Notes under the pieces: generated by a model | Seen by the model: only the letters and a program-made list of their open reading frames with translations | Told to the model about the DNA's origin: nothing | Database searches by the model: none | Source: JAPOUP01 sp965203255 | GTDB lineage: Bacteria > Pseudomonadota > Alphaproteobacteria > Rhodobacterales > Rhodobacteraceae | Direction: 5' to 3' | Length of the DNA stretch: 64,000 bases | Assembly (NCBI GenBank): GCA_965203255.1 | Contig: OZ241882.1 | Coordinates: forward strand, 2,170,001 to 2,234,000 | In this document: positions 19,657-28,434 of the stretch, in pieces | How positions within the stretch are numbered: the first letter of the stretch is position 1 | How the letters are laid out: every line of letters begins with the position of its first letter | Made by a program: the position numbers and the translations under genes

Positions 19657-19956
19657 TCAAAAGAGCTGTCCTGCCGAAACGCCAACCTCCGTCGGGCCGG
19701 ACTCTCCTTCAAGCAGGCGTCCGATGCACTCCACCATGAATTCATCTTCGGTCTGCGGGGAAAAGATCTGCCGTGTCAGTGTGATGGAGGCTCCCGAATG
19801 CGATCCACCAGATCCGACTCCGACCTGAATGGAACCTGCTACACCGTCGGCAAGTCCAGCCCTTTCAGCGCATTGACGCTCGGCGCGGTCCGGTGTCATT
19901 GGTATTGGAGCGCAAGCCGAAGCAAGAACAAAGGCGTGAAGGACCGGGATTCTCAT
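19657..19956 (-). CDS. small hypothetical protein within the sdh operon (putative lipoprotein)
   Basis: 99 residues encoded between sdhA and sdhB; its ATG overlaps the sdhA stop (TGATG), so it is probably translationally coupled. The N-terminus MRIPVLHAFVLASACAP is a short signal-like stretch ending in a Cys that could be lipidated, followed by PMTPDRAERQCAERAGLADG and a glycine-rich strand region. Small proteins of this pattern at this position are known from Rhodobacterales sdh operons (from memory). Function unknown; a periplasmic location is inferred. Confidence 0.7.
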   Translation of the reverse strand: MRIPVLHAFVLASACAPIPMTPDRAERQCAERAGLADGVAGSIQVGVGSGGSHSGASITLTRQIFSPQTEDEFMVECIGRLLEGESGPTEVGVSAGQLF

Positions 19957-21764
19957 CAGTAAACCCTGGCCTTCGGTGCGATCCTGCCTGGCTCAATTCC
20001 GCCGTCGCCTGCAGGCGTGAGTGGATCAAGATGCACCGGGCGATAACTGAGCTTGACTGAGTCCTCATCATCGACCCACGCCAGTGTGTGGCAACGCCAA
20101 TTGACGTCGTCCCGGTCGGGATAGTCCTCGTGGGCATGAGCGCCCCGACTCTCCCTACGCGCCTCAGCGCTGACAACCGTCGCAATTGCGTTCGGCATGA
20201 GATTGGCAAGTTCGAGCGTCTCCATCAGGTCGGAATTCCAGACCAGGCTGCGGTCCGTGACCGTAAGATCGGCCATCTTTCCCGCGATGGTCCTCATCTT
20301 TCGGCAACCCTCATCAAGCGTCCGGTCGGTGCGGAACACCGCGGCGTCCGATTGCATGGTCTTCTGCATTTCCAGCCGGAGTTCGGCTGTAGGCGTGTTT
20401 CCTGCAGCGTTGCGCAGGCCATCGAACCTGTGGAATGCCCTGTCGATGGACGTGGTGTTCAGGTTCGGATTTGGTCCATCGGGGTTCACAACCTGCCCAG
20501 CGCGGATAGCTGCGGCGCGACCAAAGACGACCAGGTCGATGAGCGAATTGGATCCAAGGCGGTTGGCCCCATGCACTGACGCGCAGCCGGCCTCGCCAAC
20601 CGCCATCAGTCCTGGTGCCACGGCATCGGGGTCCTGATCGCCGGGATTCAACGCCTCGCCCCAGTAATTCGTCGGAATTCCCCCCATATTGTAGTGCACG
20701 GTCGGCAAGACCGGGATCGGCTCCTTGGTCACCTCGACACCGGCGAAAATCCGCGCAGACTCGGAAATTCCCGGGAGGCGTTCGGCCAGTGTCTCCGGCG
20801 GAAGGTGATTGAGATGTAGGTGGATATGGTCACCCTCCGGACCTACGCCGCGACCTTCCCGGATTTCCATCGTCATGCAGCGGCTCACGACGTCGCGGCT
20901 CGCCAGGTCTTTGTAGGTTGGAGCATATCGCTCCATGAACCGTTCGCCTTCGGAATTGGTGAGGTAACCGCCTTCACCGCGTGCGCCCTCCGTGATCAGG
21001 CAGCCGGATCCATAAATCCCGGTGGGATGGAACTGGACAAACTCCATGTCCTGCAGCGGTAGTCCCGCGCGGGCCACCATTCCTCCTCCGTCACCGGTGC
21101 AGGTATGTGCGCTGGTTGCGGAGAAATAGGCACGACCGTAGCCGCCGGTGGCCAATACAGTCATCTTGGCATTGAACACATGCATCGTGCCGTCATCGAG
21201 ATTCCAGCACACAACGCCCTGACAGACGCCGTCCTCGGACATGATCAGATCAATGGCAAAGTACTCGATGAAGAACTCGGCATTGTTCTTAAGTGATTGG
21301 CCGTAGAGTGTGTGCAGGATTGCGTGGCCTGTGCGGTCCGCCGCCGCGCAGGTCCGCTGCACCGGAGGTCCTTCTCCGAACTCGGTTGTGTGCCCCCCGA
21401 AAGGACGTTGGTAAATTCGGCCCTCCTCGGTTCGGGAGAATGGAACCCCATAGTGTTCGAGTTCGTACACTGCCTTGGGGGCCTCACGGGCGAGATATTC
21501 CATCGCATCGGTATCTCCCAGCCAGTCCGATCCCTTTACAGTGTCATACATATGCCACTGCCAGCTGTCCGGCCCCATGTTGCCGAGCGCGGCCGCAATG
21601 CCACCTTGCGCCGCCACAGTGTGGGATCGTGTGGGGAACACTTTCGTTACGCACGCAGTTCTTAAGCCTTGCTCAGCCATTCCGAGTGTGGCGCGCAAAC
21701 CGGACCCGCCGGCACCAACCACCACAACGTCATACTCATGGGTCTCGAATTCATACGCCGCCAT
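19956..21764 (-). CDS. sdhA: succinate dehydrogenase flavoprotein subunit
   Basis: Catalytic subunit of complex II, oxidising succinate to fumarate with covalently bound FAD. 602 residues from ATG 21764 (AAGGAACAG upstream); an in-frame ATG 12 codons earlier lies inside the sdhD end and is less likely. The dinucleotide fold is VVVVGAGGSGLRATLGMAE, the FAD-linking His is in RSHTVAAQGGI, the active-site region is HPTGIYGSGCLITEGARGEG, and ANRLGSNSLIDLVVFGRAAA is conserved. Its start overlaps the end of sdhD (stop at 21775-21777) by about 11 bp less than a codon run, i.e. the genes are almost contiguous. Intact. Confidence 0.98.
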   Translation of the reverse strand: MAAYEFETHEYDVVVVGAGGSGLRATLGMAEQGLRTACVTKVFPTRSHTVAAQGGIAAALGNMGPDSWQWHMYDTVKGSDWLGDTDAMEYLAREAPKAVYELEHYGVPFSRTEEGRIYQRPFGGHTTEFGEGPPVQRTCAAADRTGHAILHTLYGQSLKNNAEFFIEYFAIDLIMSEDGVCQGVVCWNLDDGTMHVFNAKMTVLATGGYGRAYFSATSAHTCTGDGGGMVARAGLPLQDMEFVQFHPTGIYGSGCLITEGARGEGGYLTNSEGERFMERYAPTYKDLASRDVVSRCMTMEIREGRGVGPEGDHIHLHLNHLPPETLAERLPGISESARIFAGVEVTKEPIPVLPTVHYNMGGIPTNYWGEALNPGDQDPDAVAPGLMAVGEAGCASVHGANRLGSNSLIDLVVFGRAAAIRAGQVVNPDGPNPNLNTTSIDRAFHRFDGLRNAAGNTPTAELRLEMQKTMQSDAAVFRTDRTLDEGCRKMRTIAGKMADLTVTDRSLVWNSDLMETLELANLMPNAIATVVSAEARRESRGAHAHEDYPDRDDVNWRCHTLAWVDDEDSVKLSYRPVHLDPLTPAGDGGIEPGRIAPKARVY

Positions 21765-21774
21765 GACCTGTTCC

Positions 21775-22146
21775 TTAGAGTGCGATCCTTGCCAGCGCAA
21801 ATAGTCCGCAGGCCATCAGGAACCAGGAAAGCGCGATTACGGCAATCACCGCAATCTTCTTTCCAAGCCCGTGCAGATAGTCTTCAATCATCATCTGCGC
21901 ACCGCGGCGGAAATGATCCAAACCGACCAACAGCGCGATTGCGGTCACGATCGCCGAAAAGGGATGGGAGAGGATCGCATATGCCTGCTCGTAACCACTG
22001 CCAAGTGCGGTGCCGAAGATATACACGACCGCAGGTGTCAGAACGGCCAATCCAGCAGCACTCACGATCATCAGCCAATGGTGTTCGGTTCCGGTTCCCG
22101 ATGCACCTCTTCCCCGGGCCCGCTTTCGATCGGTTAGATAGCGCAT
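21775..22146 (-). CDS. sdhD: succinate dehydrogenase membrane anchor subunit D
   Basis: 123 residues with three transmembrane helices (about 26-46, 59-77 and 97-117), forming with SdhC the haem b and quinone site of complex II. LDHFRRGAQMMIEDYLHG is the conserved segment after helix two. It starts 11 bp after the sdhC stop and is followed closely by sdhA. Length and position are typical of alphaproteobacterial SdhD. Confidence 0.93.
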   Translation of the reverse strand: MRYLTDRKRARGRGASGTGTEHHWLMIVSAAGLAVLTPAVVYIFGTALGSGYEQAYAILSHPFSAIVTAIALLVGLDHFRRGAQMMIEDYLHGLGKKIAVIAVIALSWFLMACGLFALARIAL

Positions 22147-22156
22147 GTTCGCTCCG

Positions 22157-22543
22157 CTAGATCAGAATCAGTGTCAACACAGTGAGTACAACGGAGCCAA
22201 TTACGCACATCCAGCCAAGAAACTCCGCCGTCGGCACGTCAAGAGCCCAACCGGCATCGAAACATAGGTGCCGGAGCCCGCCAAGAAAGTGATACCAGAC
22301 CGCAACGAGTGACAGCGTAAACACGATGTCGCCGAACCAGGAGGTGGCAATTCGATCGACAAACCCAAAATACTCCGGCCCGGACGCGACGGCCAGAAGC
22401 CACCATACGATAAAGGCCACGCCAACGATCAACGCGTTGCCGGAAATGCGTATCAGAATGGAACTGATCGACGTCATTTGCGGGCGGTAAATCTGCAGAT
22501 ACGGAGATAGGGGCCGCTCCGCAGGCCTGTTTGTTTCCGCCAT
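22157..22543 (-). CDS. sdhC: succinate dehydrogenase cytochrome b556 subunit
   Basis: 128 residues. The N-terminus RPLSPYLQIYRPQMTSISSI carries the SPHLxIY-like and S-I-xHR-like motifs of SdhC (here the usual His of the HR pair reads ILIRISG). The conserved HFLGGLRHLCFDAG holds the haem-ligating His region. Three transmembrane helices. It is the first gene of the sdh operon, so the operon promoter should lie in 22544-23111. Confidence 0.95.
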   Translation of the reverse strand: MAETNRPAERPLSPYLQIYRPQMTSISSILIRISGNALIVGVAFIVWWLLAVASGPEYFGFVDRIATSWFGDIVFTLSLVAVWYHFLGGLRHLCFDAGWALDVPTAEFLGWMCVIGSVVLTVLTLILI

Positions 22544-23111
22544 TCGAGAGTCCCTTTATTGACCTGTACGCTTGGCTCTCCTGCGAATCCTATTTCAGGA
22601 GGCCAGACAGCATAGACCGAGAAATAGCGGTTTCGCCCCAGATGAAAAAGGGGGAAAGTGGCCGAAACAGGCTCTCAATCCCTTGGCGGCGCTATCGCAC
22701 CGTCCCATCTGGACGCCATGCCAATTCAACAGGAAGTCCTGCTCCGTATGCCGTCGCCCGATCTGTCGACGATGCTCTGTGGGAAACGCAGGGCCGCTCT
22801 TAATATGCAAGCTCTTGGGTCAACGTCACACTGCCGCCGCCGTTGGGAATCTCGGGCGCCAGTGCCGCTAGGATCGGGTCCGCTGCCGTTGCAGAGTTGC
22901 ATGAGCTTTCGGAACAGCTTGTCACGTGTCCCTGGCGAAGGATGATGGCGGCCCCTGTTTCTCCCTTGGACGTCCTGCCGCAACCACTCACTTGAGCTAT
23001 GGCGGCCTCGGCTCGTATGGTCGTTGCCACAATCGCCTGCAATCCTCAGCTTCCGTCCGCATGGCCAGATGGTGAGCTATGCAATGCGGCCGATACGTGG
23101 GTGATTTGGCA
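22544..23111. other. sdh operon upstream region
   Basis: Expected to hold the sdhC promoter, though I cannot point to a convincing -35/-10 pair. A minus-strand frame at 22800-23042 (80 codons, ending GGGSVTLTQELAY) is the only candidate gene; it has no recognised family and may be the tail of a decayed gene. Nothing else stands out. Confidence 0.4.
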
Positions 23112-24137
23112 TCACGCTGGCATAAGTGCCCAGTAATCGAGATCTAGAAGCACTTCCGGATGGTATTTTCCATCTTCGTTGCGCAAGACAAACGGCTCAC
23201 CCTTGGTTGCGACAAGCCGCAGACGGATCGCGCCGACACCCGGGACGGCCGTCTCGGCCTTCTCAATGACCTCAGACCAGGCCCGTAGAGTATCGCCAGC
23301 AAAACAGGGGTTTGCGTGCGTGCCCGCATTCAGCGCGACAACCTTTTGGGCATTGGCGAGACCGTTGAAGCTTAGCGACCGGGCCAATGAGATGACGTGG
23401 CCTCCATAGACAAGGCGTCTGCCGTCCGATCGTAGGGTTGCGTCAAAGTGCACCCGAGCGGTGTTCTGCCAGAGTCTGGTCGCCATCATGTGTTCGGCGT
23501 CCTCAACAGTCACACCGTCGATATGGTCAATTCTCTCGCCGGGCTCGTAATCCTTCCATCGATGATGGTCGCCAGCAGCGCGAAAGTCGTAGTTATGGAA
23601 ATGAAGACCCTTAGGTGCGACGATTTTATCGGCAGGAACTGACTCTGCAAGGACGGGCACATATGTAGGGGGTGCTGGGGCACCTGGGTCGCGCTTACGC
23701 ACCATTACCCAGCGAACGTACTCAAGCACTGGCTCGTCGCGTCCGTTCAGCCCAGTGGTGCGGACCCAAACAATGCCGGACCTTCCGCTGGAGTTCTCCT
23801 TCAGACCGATCACCACGCTGGTCGAGCGCAACGTGTCACCTGGCCAGACCGCCTGTAACCAGCGACCTTCAGCATAGCCGAGATTTGCCATGGCGTTCAG
23901 GGAGATGTCCGGGACTGTCTTGCCGAAGACCACATGGAATACCGCAAAGTCATCAATAGGAGACTGCCTAAGCCCGCAGGCCTGCGCAAATCCATCCGAA
24001 GAGTGAATCGCGTGGCGAGAAGGATAGAGCGCATGATAGAGTGCGCGCTCGCCTTCGGACACGGTGCGGGGCGTAGCGTGTTCAATCGTTTCCCCAATGC
24101 TGTAGTCCTCAAAGTAGCGACCCGCACTGGTCTTGCT
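23112..24137 (-). CDS. mch: MaoC-family dehydratase, probable mesaconyl-CoA hydratase
   Basis: Tandem hot-dog (MaoC-like) enzyme of about 342 residues. The size and architecture match mesaconyl-C1-CoA hydratase (beta-methylmalyl-CoA dehydratase) of the ethylmalonyl-CoA pathway. The N-terminal half has RYFEDYSIGETIEHATPRTV and the second half VYGGHVISLARSLSFNG and AGTHANPCFAGDTLRAWSEV. I start at the second Met (MSKTSAGRYFEDY); an upstream ATG three codons earlier at 24146 is possible. A CoA-ester lyase gene lies upstream on the same strand, consistent with a shared pathway interconverting mesaconyl-, beta-methylmalyl- and glyoxylate plus propionyl-CoA. Other MaoC hydratase activities cannot be excluded. 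Confidence 0.8.
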   Translation of the reverse strand, partial: SKTSAGRYFEDYSIGETIEHATPRTVSEGERALYHALYPSRHAIHSSDGFAQACGLRQSPIDDFAVFHVVFGKTVPDISLNAMANLGYAEGRWLQAVWPGDTLRSTSVVIGLKENSSGRSGIVWVRTTGLNGRDEPVLEYVRWVMVRKRDPGAPAPPTYVPVLAESVPADKIVAPKGLHFHNYDFRAAGDHHRWKDYEPGERIDHIDGVTVEDAEHMMATRLWQNTARVHFDATLRSDGRRLVYGGHVISLARSLSFNGLANAQKVVALNAGTHANPCFAGDTLRAWSEVIEKAETAVPGVGAIRLRLVATKGEPFVLRNEDGKYHPEVLLDLDYWALMPA

Positions 24138-24327
24138 CATCCCCATAGCCTACGATTCCGTTGCTGAATTTGTTGGGTTACCACAGATCGCCCAGGGTTC
24201 GCCCTGCATATCGCTTCCGACACTGAGTTGGTCAGGAGATCTGTTCTGGAAATGATATGGCTTTGTATGCAGGCTTGCTCCCCGCATCAGGATGGATTGT
24301 CTGGATATTGCGCCCTGCCATCTTCGC

Positions 24328-24897
24328 CTATCCGGCAAACGGGTTGGGGCCAATCCAGACGTGAATTATGGCGATCACCGCGAACGCCGCTGCCGCGATC
24401 AGCAGAAGTCGGACATCGCCAGCCACAGTGCCGCCCTGAAACCGTTCCCAATTCGGTTCAGCGCGGTTGATTACCAGTATTTCGGTGATGGCCCATATGC
24501 CGAGCAGCCCGAACAACGCCACCGAAGCACTGTCGCCATTGGCCAAAAGATGCGCGACGGCCCACATTATGAAACCTGTCAACATTGGGTGGCGGAGCCA
24601 ACCACGGGCGCGGCTCCTGGAACTGCCGAGGCCGAACAGGACAACGGCAACCAACATAAGCAGATTGTTGGCGTACCGACCCCATTCAGGCGGGACGTAG
24701 ACTGTTCCCGCATCAACGTTGCGATAACCGATGATCATCAGCGCGACCGAGATCAGTATCAGGGTAGCGATGACGCCGCGGGCCGCCTTGCCCATCCGTT
24801 CCTCCATCAACCCGCGGCGCACTGGATCAATCCGTTTGAACAGATGAGCCGCACACCAAATCGCAATGCCAAGATAAAGCGCTAGATGCCAGGTCAT
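24328..24897 (-). CDS. NnrU-family membrane protein
   Basis: 189 residues with about six transmembrane helices. The hydrophobic N-terminus contains LGIAIWCAAHLFKRIDPVRR. The conserved core has RHPMLTGFIMWAVAHLLANGD, which is characteristic of NnrU (first described beside denitrification genes of Rhodobacter). It overlaps the stop of the upstream CoA-ester lyase by 4 bp, so the two are translated from one message. Its role outside denitrification is unknown. The 180-bp gap to the hydratase holds no gene. Confidence 0.88.
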   Translation of the reverse strand: MTWHLALYLGIAIWCAAHLFKRIDPVRRGLMEERMGKAARGVIATLILISVALMIIGYRNVDAGTVYVPPEWGRYANNLLMLVAVVLFGLGSSRSRARGWLRHPMLTGFIMWAVAHLLANGDSASVALFGLLGIWAITEILVINRAEPNWERFQGGTVAGDVRLLLIAAAAFAVIAIIHVWIGPNPFAG

Positions 24898-25754
24898 GTC
24901 GCATTCTCCACTGTGGCGATTGCTTCGGCTTTCGCCAGAAGGGCACGGTCGGTTGCTATATGGAGGTTCTCCACAATGTTACCGTCGACCACAGCAACAC
25001 CGTGCCCGCAAGCACTTGCGGCTTCGAATGCCTCAATCCTACGCTGGGCGAGACTGATTTCATCCGCTGTAGGCGCGAAAACTTCATTTGCGATCGCAAT
25101 CTGAGCCGGATGAATCAACGTCTTTCCATCATAGCCCATGTCTCGGCCCTGAGTGCATTCCATGCGCAGTCCTTCGTCGTCACGGAACGCGTTATAGACT
25201 CCGTCAACGCAGGTCACTCCGTGAGAGCGAGCGGCGAGCAGAGCAAACTGAAGGCTGGTCAACAGCGGCATTCGATCGGGACGGAATCTTGAGTTCAGGT
25301 CCTTGGCCAGGTCGTTTGTACCCAGTACAAATCCTTTCAACCGAAAATGTGCGGCTATTTCGTTGGCATGAAGTACGCCAGCAGGTGTTTCAATCATGGC
25401 CCAGAAGTCGACTTCATCGACCAGGTTGGCGAGCGCGTCGAGGTCAGCAGCGGATCCAACCTTTGGTAGCAGGATCGCATCCGCGCCTGTGTCCACAATG
25501 GCGGCGGCATCATACGGACCCCATTCGGTGTCCAGCCCGTTGATTCGGACGATCGTTGTTCGATCTCCGTAGCCGCCGGAAATCAGGGCATTTGCGATCA
25601 ACCCCCGGGCGACGGTCTTGCGGTCAGGTGTGACGGCATCTTCAAGGTCAAGGATGATGGCATCGACCGGGAGCGTCCTTGCCTTTTGCAGGGCACTTTC
25701 ATTTGAGCCTGGAACATATAGTACCGAGCGAAACGGTCTGTCGCTGATATTCAT
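24894..25754 (-). CDS. HpcH/HpaI-family CoA-ester lyase (malyl/beta-methylmalyl-CoA lyase-like)
   Basis: TIM-barrel C-C lyase or thioesterase of the citrate-lyase beta family, about 286 residues from MNISDRPFRSVLYVPGSNES. Motifs: IILDLEDAV (Mg-binding Asp/Glu), VRINGLDTEWG, ILLPKVGSAADL, WAMIETPAGVLHANEI, LGTNDLAKDL and GYDGKTLIHPAQI. An upstream in-frame ATG at 25781 is possible, but no family residues precede the chosen start. Co-transcribed with nnrU and followed by a mesaconyl-CoA hydratase-like gene, which supports a role as malyl-CoA thioesterase or beta-methylmalyl-CoA lyase. Which of these cannot be told here. Confidence 0.85.
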   Translation of the reverse strand: MNISDRPFRSVLYVPGSNESALQKARTLPVDAIILDLEDAVTPDRKTVARGLIANALISGGYGDRTTIVRINGLDTEWGPYDAAAIVDTGADAILLPKVGSAADLDALANLVDEVDFWAMIETPAGVLHANEIAAHFRLKGFVLGTNDLAKDLNSRFRPDRMPLLTSLQFALLAARSHGVTCVDGVYNAFRDDEGLRMECTQGRDMGYDGKTLIHPAQIAIANEVFAPTADEISLAQRRIEAFEAASACGHGVAVVDGNIVENLHIATDRALLAKAEAIATVENAT

Positions 25755-25847
25755 GAGTTCTTCCTTGGGTGTCCGCCGCACTGCAGAAAGTCACCAAACG
25801 CTCCTGAGTTCAAGCCCTTGGTGGATATTCGGATGGAAATTGCCTGA

Positions 25848-26245
25848 TCATTACTCCCTGAAGTGCAGCACCAGAAGCAGTGTTGACTGTTCCTCTGGCG
25901 CATGATGGCGGCAATCCCCCACCAGACAGCGACAGGCTCTGATATGAGAAAGCCGAGACCGTCATGCAGGGGGGGCGACCGCCACCTGACCTATGAGCAA
26001 AGTGAGGGAAAATGCCAGATATACGCGACTAGGAAAGCTGGCCTTCGAATCCCGTGATTGCCAGACGGCAGCGTTGCGTTGCCAGATGAACACGGATACG
26101 CTCCCTCCAGATGGAACTTCAGCCGTTCTGGATCCGGACCGACGGTGCCCGGGAGCCGGGACTCCCGCCTTCCGGCCATTTCCTGCGCCCGCGCTGCGGA
26201 AGCGGTTGGTGTTGCACCTCGGAACTGACGTGTGGGCCCAAAACA
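25848..26245 (+). mobile_element. internally deleted IS30 relic (about 400 bp)
   Basis: Both IS30-type ends are present: left ATTACTCCCTGAAGTGCAGC, right GGTTGGTGTTGCACCTCGG. Near the left end a decayed transposase start is readable (ATGCAGGGGGGGCGACCGCC, equivalent to MPEGYRHLT). Near the right end the CCGCCTTCCGGCCATT subterminal block of the intact IS30 recurs. Almost the whole transposase gene is gone. It sits just upstream of cobU, so it may have displaced that gene's promoter. Confidence 0.7.
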
Positions 26246-26258
26246 GATGGATCTTCCG

Positions 26259-26801
26259 ATGCAGGAATTCCCACCACCTCGGACACTCGTTCTAGGGGGC
26301 GCACGATCAGGGAAGTCGGAATTTGCGGAGCGCCTAGTTGGTTCATTCGGCCATCCCAAAGTAATCATTGCGACAGCACAAGTACTTGACGACGAAATGC
26401 AAAGTCGCATCAAGGAGCACAGGAAACGGCGGAGAACGGACTGGCGCACCGTTGAAGCGCCCATGAACATTGCCGCCGCTCTCAATGACCTCAATGGTGG
26501 TGAGGTGGCCCTTCTCGACTGCCTGACGGTCTGGCTCTCGAACCAGATGCTGGCGGGTGGCAATACCCATGACTGCGTCGACCAACTCATTCTCTCATTG
26601 GAGAACTGCAACGGCTGTGTCGTGGCGGTATCCAACGAGATTGGTCAAGGCATCGTACCGGAAGACCCGCTGACGCGGCGTTTCCGAGACGAGCATGGAC
26701 GCCTGAATCAGAGATTCGCCGAACACTGTAACCTGGTGGTGCTCGTGACGGCTGGTCTTCCGCTGGTGTTGAAGGGCGTATTGCCTTTGGGGCTCGCATG
26801 A
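26259..26801 (+). CDS. cobU: adenosylcobinamide kinase / adenosylcobinamide-phosphate guanylyltransferase
   Basis: Bifunctional enzyme of cobalamin nucleotide-loop assembly: phosphorylates adenosylcobinamide and then attaches GMP. About 180 residues. P-loop GGARSGKSEFAE near the N-terminus, KRRRTDWRTVEAP, LLDCLTVWLSN, and VSNEIGQGIVPEDPLTRRFR, all diagnostic. I start at ATG 26259 (MQEFPPPRTLVLGG); the in-frame ATG at 26232 would fall within the IS30 relic end. Its stop overlaps the cobC-like start (ATGA), so the two are coupled. No other cobalamin gene is present. Confidence 0.93.
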   Translation: MQEFPPPRTLVLGGARSGKSEFAERLVGSFGHPKVIIATAQVLDDEMQSRIKEHRKRRRTDWRTVEAPMNIAAALNDLNGGEVALLDCLTVWLSNQMLAGGNTHDCVDQLILSLENCNGCVVAVSNEIGQGIVPEDPLTRRFRDEHGRLNQRFAEHCNLVVLVTAGLPLVLKGVLPLGLA

Positions 26802-27373
26802 CACGCTTCTGGTGGGTTCGCCATGCCCCGACCCATTGCGGATCAATGGTCGGATGGTCGGATATACCCGCGGACCTTTCGGATGCCGTGCAGGTCGCGC
26901 GACTGTCCGAATTCCTTCCCGAGCGGGCCATCATCGTTTCTTCCGACTTGGTCCGCGCCTCGACGACTGCCGACGCGATTGCGGGTGACCGGATTCGCCT
27001 TTCCGATGACAGTGGCTTAAGGGAGTTGCACTTTGGTGATTGGGAACTGAAGCGTCACTCCGAGGTCGCAATCGCTGATCGGGAACTTCTCGCTGAATTC
27101 CTGGGAACTCCGGGAGATACCCGCGCTCCAGGTGGTGAATCCTGGAACGAGGCAGCCGCTCGAGTGTCGCGCTCCGTTGACCGACTGGAAGCGGAGCACT
27201 CCGGTGCCGACATCATCGCGGTCTCGCACTTCGGGGCAATTCTGACGCAGTTCCAGCGGGCGCTTGGGATTTCGGCGCACGAAGCATGTTCCCAGAGCAT
27301 TCAGAACCTTTCGGTGACCCGTATCGATTGGAATGGCACCTGGAATGTCCGCAGGATCAATCACCTTCCCTGA
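26798..27373 (+). CDS. cobC: histidine phosphatase, probable alpha-ribazole phosphatase
   Basis: 191-residue phosphoglycerate-mutase-like phosphatase. The catalytic His lies in WVRHAPT near the N-terminus (the usual RHG/RHA motif). SSDLVRASTTADAI, LRELHFGDWE, GGESWNEAAARVSRSV and the second His in AVSHFGAILTQF follow the family order. Coupled to cobU by a 4-bp overlap, which supports alpha-ribazole-5'-phosphate dephosphorylation in vitamin B12 synthesis. The specificity is inferred from the neighbour. Confidence 0.88.
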   Translation: MTRFWWVRHAPTHCGSMVGWSDIPADLSDAVQVARLSEFLPERAIIVSSDLVRASTTADAIAGDRIRLSDDSGLRELHFGDWELKRHSEVAIADRELLAEFLGTPGDTRAPGGESWNEAAARVSRSVDRLEAEHSGADIIAVSHFGAILTQFQRALGISAHEACSQSIQNLSVTRIDWNGTWNVRRINHLP

Positions 27374-27429
27374 TCGCTGAGCAATTCCGGTTGGTGGAAT
27401 TCGGCGCCTTCTCCGCGGGTCAGGTAGGA

Positions 27430-28374
27430 TCAACAGGCTAGCCGCCGCTCGATCGCCTCCCAGATCAGAGCTGCGGAGTTGGTGCCGTCGAATTTCTCAA
27501 GTTCCTGTATGCCGGTGGGCGAGGTCACGTTTATCTCGGTAAGGTAGCCGCCGATCACATCTATACCCACGAAGATCTGGCCTGTCTTCCGCAGGGTCGG
27601 ACCTATTGCAACGCAGATTTCTTTCTCCCTGTCCGTGAGGGTCGCCTTCACGGCTGTGCCTCCGACATGCATGTTCGATCGGATTTCTCCTGGCTGGGGC
27701 AGACGGTTGATGGCACCAACGGGCTCGCCGTCGACCAGAATGATTCGCTTGTCACCTTCCGCAACGGACGGAAGGAACCTTTGCGCAATCAACGGCTCAC
27801 GGCTGACGCTGACGAACAACTCATGCAGCGATGCCAGATTTTGATCGTTCAGACCGAGCCGAAAGATTCCGGCACCGCCGTTTCCGTAGAGTGGCTTTAG
27901 GATGATGTCACCATGGAAATCCTTGAATTCCTTCAGGCTTGGGAGATCGCGCGCGATTATGGTCGGAGGAATGTGATCCGGAAACTGCAGGACGAGCAGC
28001 TTTTCGGGGTAATTCCGGACCCAAAAGGGATCGTTCACCACGAGGGCGGAAGGCTTCAGCAGATCAAGGAGATGGGTCGTCGTTATGTATCCCATGTCGA
28101 ACGGCGGATCCTGACGCAACCAGATGACGTCCAACTCCCTCAACTCGATTTCAGTTTCTGGTCCGAGATCCGCATGATCACCCTTTACCCGTCGCAAGGT
28201 CATTCGATGCCCGCGCGCGGTGACCCGGCCTTCCTTGTATGCAAGCTGTTCCGGCGTATAGAACAACAGCTGGTGACCGCGCTCCTGAGCCTCCAGCCCA
28301 ATGCGGAAGGTGCTGTCCACGTCGATATCGACTGTCTCGATCGGATCCATCTGGAAAGCGACTCTCAATGACAT
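27430..28374 (-). CDS. gshB: glutathione synthetase
   Basis: ATP-grasp enzyme joining gamma-glutamylcysteine and glycine. 314 residues from ATG 28374 (CGGGAG upstream; MSLRVAFQMDPIETVDID is the usual start); an ATG at 28434 would add 20 atypical residues. Motifs: IWLRQDPPFDMGYITTTHLL, DIILKPLYGNGGAGIFRL, AQRFLPSVAEGDKRIILVDG, GGTAVKATLT and VGIDVIGGYLTEINVTSPTG. Single gene convergent with cobC. Cytoplasmic. Intact. Confidence 0.97.
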   Translation of the reverse strand: MSLRVAFQMDPIETVDIDVDSTFRIGLEAQERGHQLLFYTPEQLAYKEGRVTARGHRMTLRRVKGDHADLGPETEIELRELDVIWLRQDPPFDMGYITTTHLLDLLKPSALVVNDPFWVRNYPEKLLVLQFPDHIPPTIIARDLPSLKEFKDFHGDIILKPLYGNGGAGIFRLGLNDQNLASLHELFVSVSREPLIAQRFLPSVAEGDKRIILVDGEPVGAINRLPQPGEIRSNMHVGGTAVKATLTDREKEICVAIGPTLRKTGQIFVGIDVIGGYLTEINVTSPTGIQELEKFDGTNSAALIWEAIERRLAC

Positions 28375-28434
28375 CGGCGGCTCCCGCTGTTCGGCTGCTT
28401 CGGCCTTCATGGCGCAGCCGACAATCGTCGGCAA

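Noticed and set aside
22800..23042. 80-codon minus-strand gene upstream of the sdh operon
   Set aside because: No family, no clear ribosome-binding site, and possible decayed tail of something larger. Mentioned in the spacer entry but not called.
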